Of a stretch of DNA of 64,000 nt, positions 62,691 to 64,000 are shown piece after piece. A program made the translations under genes and the position numbers. This DNA comes from Burkholderia sp. MS389 (GTDB taxonomy: Bacteria > Pseudomonadota > Gammaproteobacteria > Burkholderiales > Burkholderiaceae): contig NZ_CP045995.1 of assembly GCF_016899425.1 (NCBI RefSeq), positions 1,674,001 to 1,738,000 on the forward strand, given 5' to 3'. The notes below the pieces were generated by a model. It had not been told where the DNA came from. It saw only the letters and a list, made by a program, of their open reading frames with translations, and did no database searches. Position 1 is the first letter of the stretch. Every line of letters begins with the position of its first letter.

Positions 62691-63596
62691 ATGGACAGGC
62701 TTCAGGCCATGACCACCTTCGTCACGGTGGTCGAGACGGAAGGGTTCGCATCGGCGGCGCGCAAGCTGAACGTCTCGCCGTCGGTGATCAGCCGCGTGAT
62801 GACGGAACTCGAGGAATATCTCGGCGTGCGGCTGTTGACGCGGACGACGCGCGTGGTCCGCATCACCGATGCGGGCGCGTCGTTTTACGAGGACTGCCGG
62901 CGCATTCTGGCCGACATCGACGCGGCCGAGCTTTCCGCCACCGGCACCGGCAATACGCCACGCGGCCAGCTCACCGTCACGGCGCCCGTGCTGTTCGGCA
63001 AGAGCTACGTGACGCCGATCGCGCTCGAGTATCTGCAGCAGCATCCTTCCGTCAATCTCAACTGCTGGTTTCTGGACCGCGTCGTCAATCTCGTCGATGA
63101 AGGCGCCGACGTGGCCGTGCGCATCGGCGAGCTGCCGAACTCGTCGCTGCAGGCGATCTCGGTCGGCAAGGTACGTCGCGTGCTGTGCGCGTCTCCCGCT
63201 TATTTAGACGCGCACGGCACGCCGCAGCATCCGGACGATCTCGCGGCTCACGTCACGATTCAGGCGACGGGCATCACGCCGGCGCCCGAATGGCGCTTCC
63301 GCGCGCGGGACAAGACGCTCACCGTCCCCATTCAGCCACGCCTGCTGACCACGACGAACGATTCCGCGATTGCCGCGGCAACGGCCGGCCTCGGCATCGT
63401 GCGCCTGCTGTCCTATCAGGTGGTCGACGAACTCGCGCAAGGCACGCTGTGCGTGCTGCTGGCCGAGCACGAACTTGCGCCGCTCCCGGTTCACGTCGTG
63501 CATCGGGAGGGCCGGCACGCGAACCGGAAAGCGCGCGCGTTCATCGATCTCTGCGTCGAAAAGCTGAGAGCCCAAGCGCCGATGTGGTCTGCCTAG
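62691..63596 (+). CDS. LysR-family regulator
   Basis: Start ATG 62691 gives 301 residues beginning MDRLQAMTTFVTVVETEGFA. The helix-turn-helix contains SAARKLNVSPSVISRVMTEL, and the sensor domain has LVDEGADVAVRIGELPNSSL. This is the same CrgA/DsdC-like subgroup as the regulator at 28120, common in Burkholderia and often local to an oxidoreductase. The adjacent AraC gene ends 50 bp before it. No clear divergent target lies in the window. Confidence 0.86.
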   Translation: MDRLQAMTTFVTVVETEGFASAARKLNVSPSVISRVMTELEEYLGVRLLTRTTRVVRITDAGASFYEDCRRILADIDAAELSATGTGNTPRGQLTVTAPVLFGKSYVTPIALEYLQQHPSVNLNCWFLDRVVNLVDEGADVAVRIGELPNSSLQAISVGKVRRVLCASPAYLDAHGTPQHPDDLAAHVTIQATGITPAPEWRFRARDKTLTVPIQPRLLTTTNDSAIAAATAGLGIVRLLSYQVVDELAQGTLCVLLAEHELAPLPVHVVHREGRHANRKARAFIDLCVEKLRAQAPMWSA

Positions 63597-63653
63597 CAGG
63601 CACCGGCGAGTCGGCACGCGTAGCGAGCATCGCGCGCCGTAGGCAAGCAGGCC

Positions 63654-64000
63654 CTACAGGCCGAGATCGCTCAGGCCCGGATGATCGTCGGGCCTGCGCC
63701 CGAGCGGCCAGAAGAACTTCCGGTCGGCCTCGGCGATCGGCAGATCGTTGATGCACGCATGCCGGTGATGCATGAGGCCATCGTCGCCGAATTCCCAGTT
63801 CTCGTTGCCGTACGAGCGATACCAGTTCTGCGCGTCGTCATGCCACTCGTACGCGAAGCGCACGGCGATCCGGTTGCCGCCGTACGCCCACAACTCCTTG
63901 ATGAGCCGGTAGTCGAGTTCGCGCTGCCACTTGCGTGTGAGCAGCGCAACGATCGCCGGACGGCCCGTCGCGAATTCGGCGCGGTTGCGCCACACGCTGT
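63654..64000 (-). CDS. NTF2-like (DUF1348/SnoaL-type) protein, N-terminus beyond window
   Basis: The 115 visible residues form the C-terminal part of an NTF2-like cone: WQRELDYRLIKELWAYGGNR, IAVRFAYEWHDDAQNWYRSY, GNENWEFGDDGLMHHRHACI, and NDLPI. This matches the DUF1348 group of the nuclear transport factor 2 superfamily, small proteins of about 150 residues with unclear, perhaps enzymatic, roles. The start lies past base 64000. It converges with the LysR gene. Confidence 0.8.
   Translation of the reverse strand, partial: SVWRNRAEFATGRPAIVALLTRKWQRELDYRLIKELWAYGGNRIAVRFAYEWHDDAQNWYRSYGNENWEFGDDGLMHHRHACINDLPIAEADRKFFWPLGRRPDDHPGLSDLGL

Noticed and set aside
1..64000. CRISPR array, rRNA or tRNA genes
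   Set aside because: No regularly spaced repeats beyond the two end clusters and no rRNA- or cloverleaf-like stretch was noticed; a tRNA scan was not possible.

Overview
The window looks like a Burkholderia chromosome, most likely Burkholderia cepacia complex. The backbone is very GC-rich with strongly biased third codon positions. It carries familiar Burkholderia gene sets: gabR/gabTD, pcaF with an IclR regulator, selD, H-NS-type and DUF4148 proteins, Aer-like chemoreceptors and a self-sufficient CYP116B-type P450. Many divergent regulator/enzyme pairs suggest a secondary replicon, but that is inference. No rRNA, tRNA or CRISPR array was seen.

Backbone 1 (1-20.8 kb). It opens with a catalytically degraded IS110-like protein, an H-NS-family protein and an orphan response regulator. 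Next come two small exported or short proteins, a nucleoside permease-family lipoprotein-like protein, a broken LysE exporter and selD. The GABA module follows (gabR divergent from gabT-gabD). Then come two tandem, nearly identical Aer-type chemoreceptors, each with a sigma-28-like promoter, a GNAT acetyltransferase, pcaF with divergent pcaR, and an aspartoacylase-like/periplasmic binding protein pair with a LysR regulator.

Insertion zone (20.8-24.6 kb). A 3' stub of dnaE2 marks an abrupt fall in GC. Behind it lies a colicin M-like bacteriocin gene with an immunity-type gene, then transposase debris and a frameshifted IS701-family element. Backbone resumes with a frameshifted MFS transporter and an M20 amidohydrolase.

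Accessory island (about 27.3-56.2 kb). It is bracketed by pairs of 19-bp repeats in opposite orientation at its two ends. The left half holds a LysR/SDR/GST group and a candidate acid-sugar pathway: a RuBisCO-like protein with conserved active-site residues, a DUF1537 kinase, pyruvate kinase, a dehydrogenase, a LysR regulator and a fused TRAP transporter. An IS5-family element with a CTAG target duplication has inserted between the kinase and pyruvate kinase. The right half is an electrophile or xenobiotic block: two old yellow enzyme-type reductases, two alpha/beta hydrolases, SDR and MDR dehydrogenases, a sterol-carrier-like protein and two TetR regulators. Several gene stubs (SRAP, MDR, IS110) show repeated rearrangement.

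Backbone 2 (56.2-64 kb). An MFS transporter and a P450-reductase fusion are divergent from an IclR regulator with a clear operator. After them come an AhpD-like protein divergent from an AraC regulator, a LysR regulator and a partial NTF2-like protein.

The strongest leads are the RuBisCO-like/DUF1537/TRAP pathway, the bacteriocin whose catalytic His is replaced, and the repeats bracketing the island.
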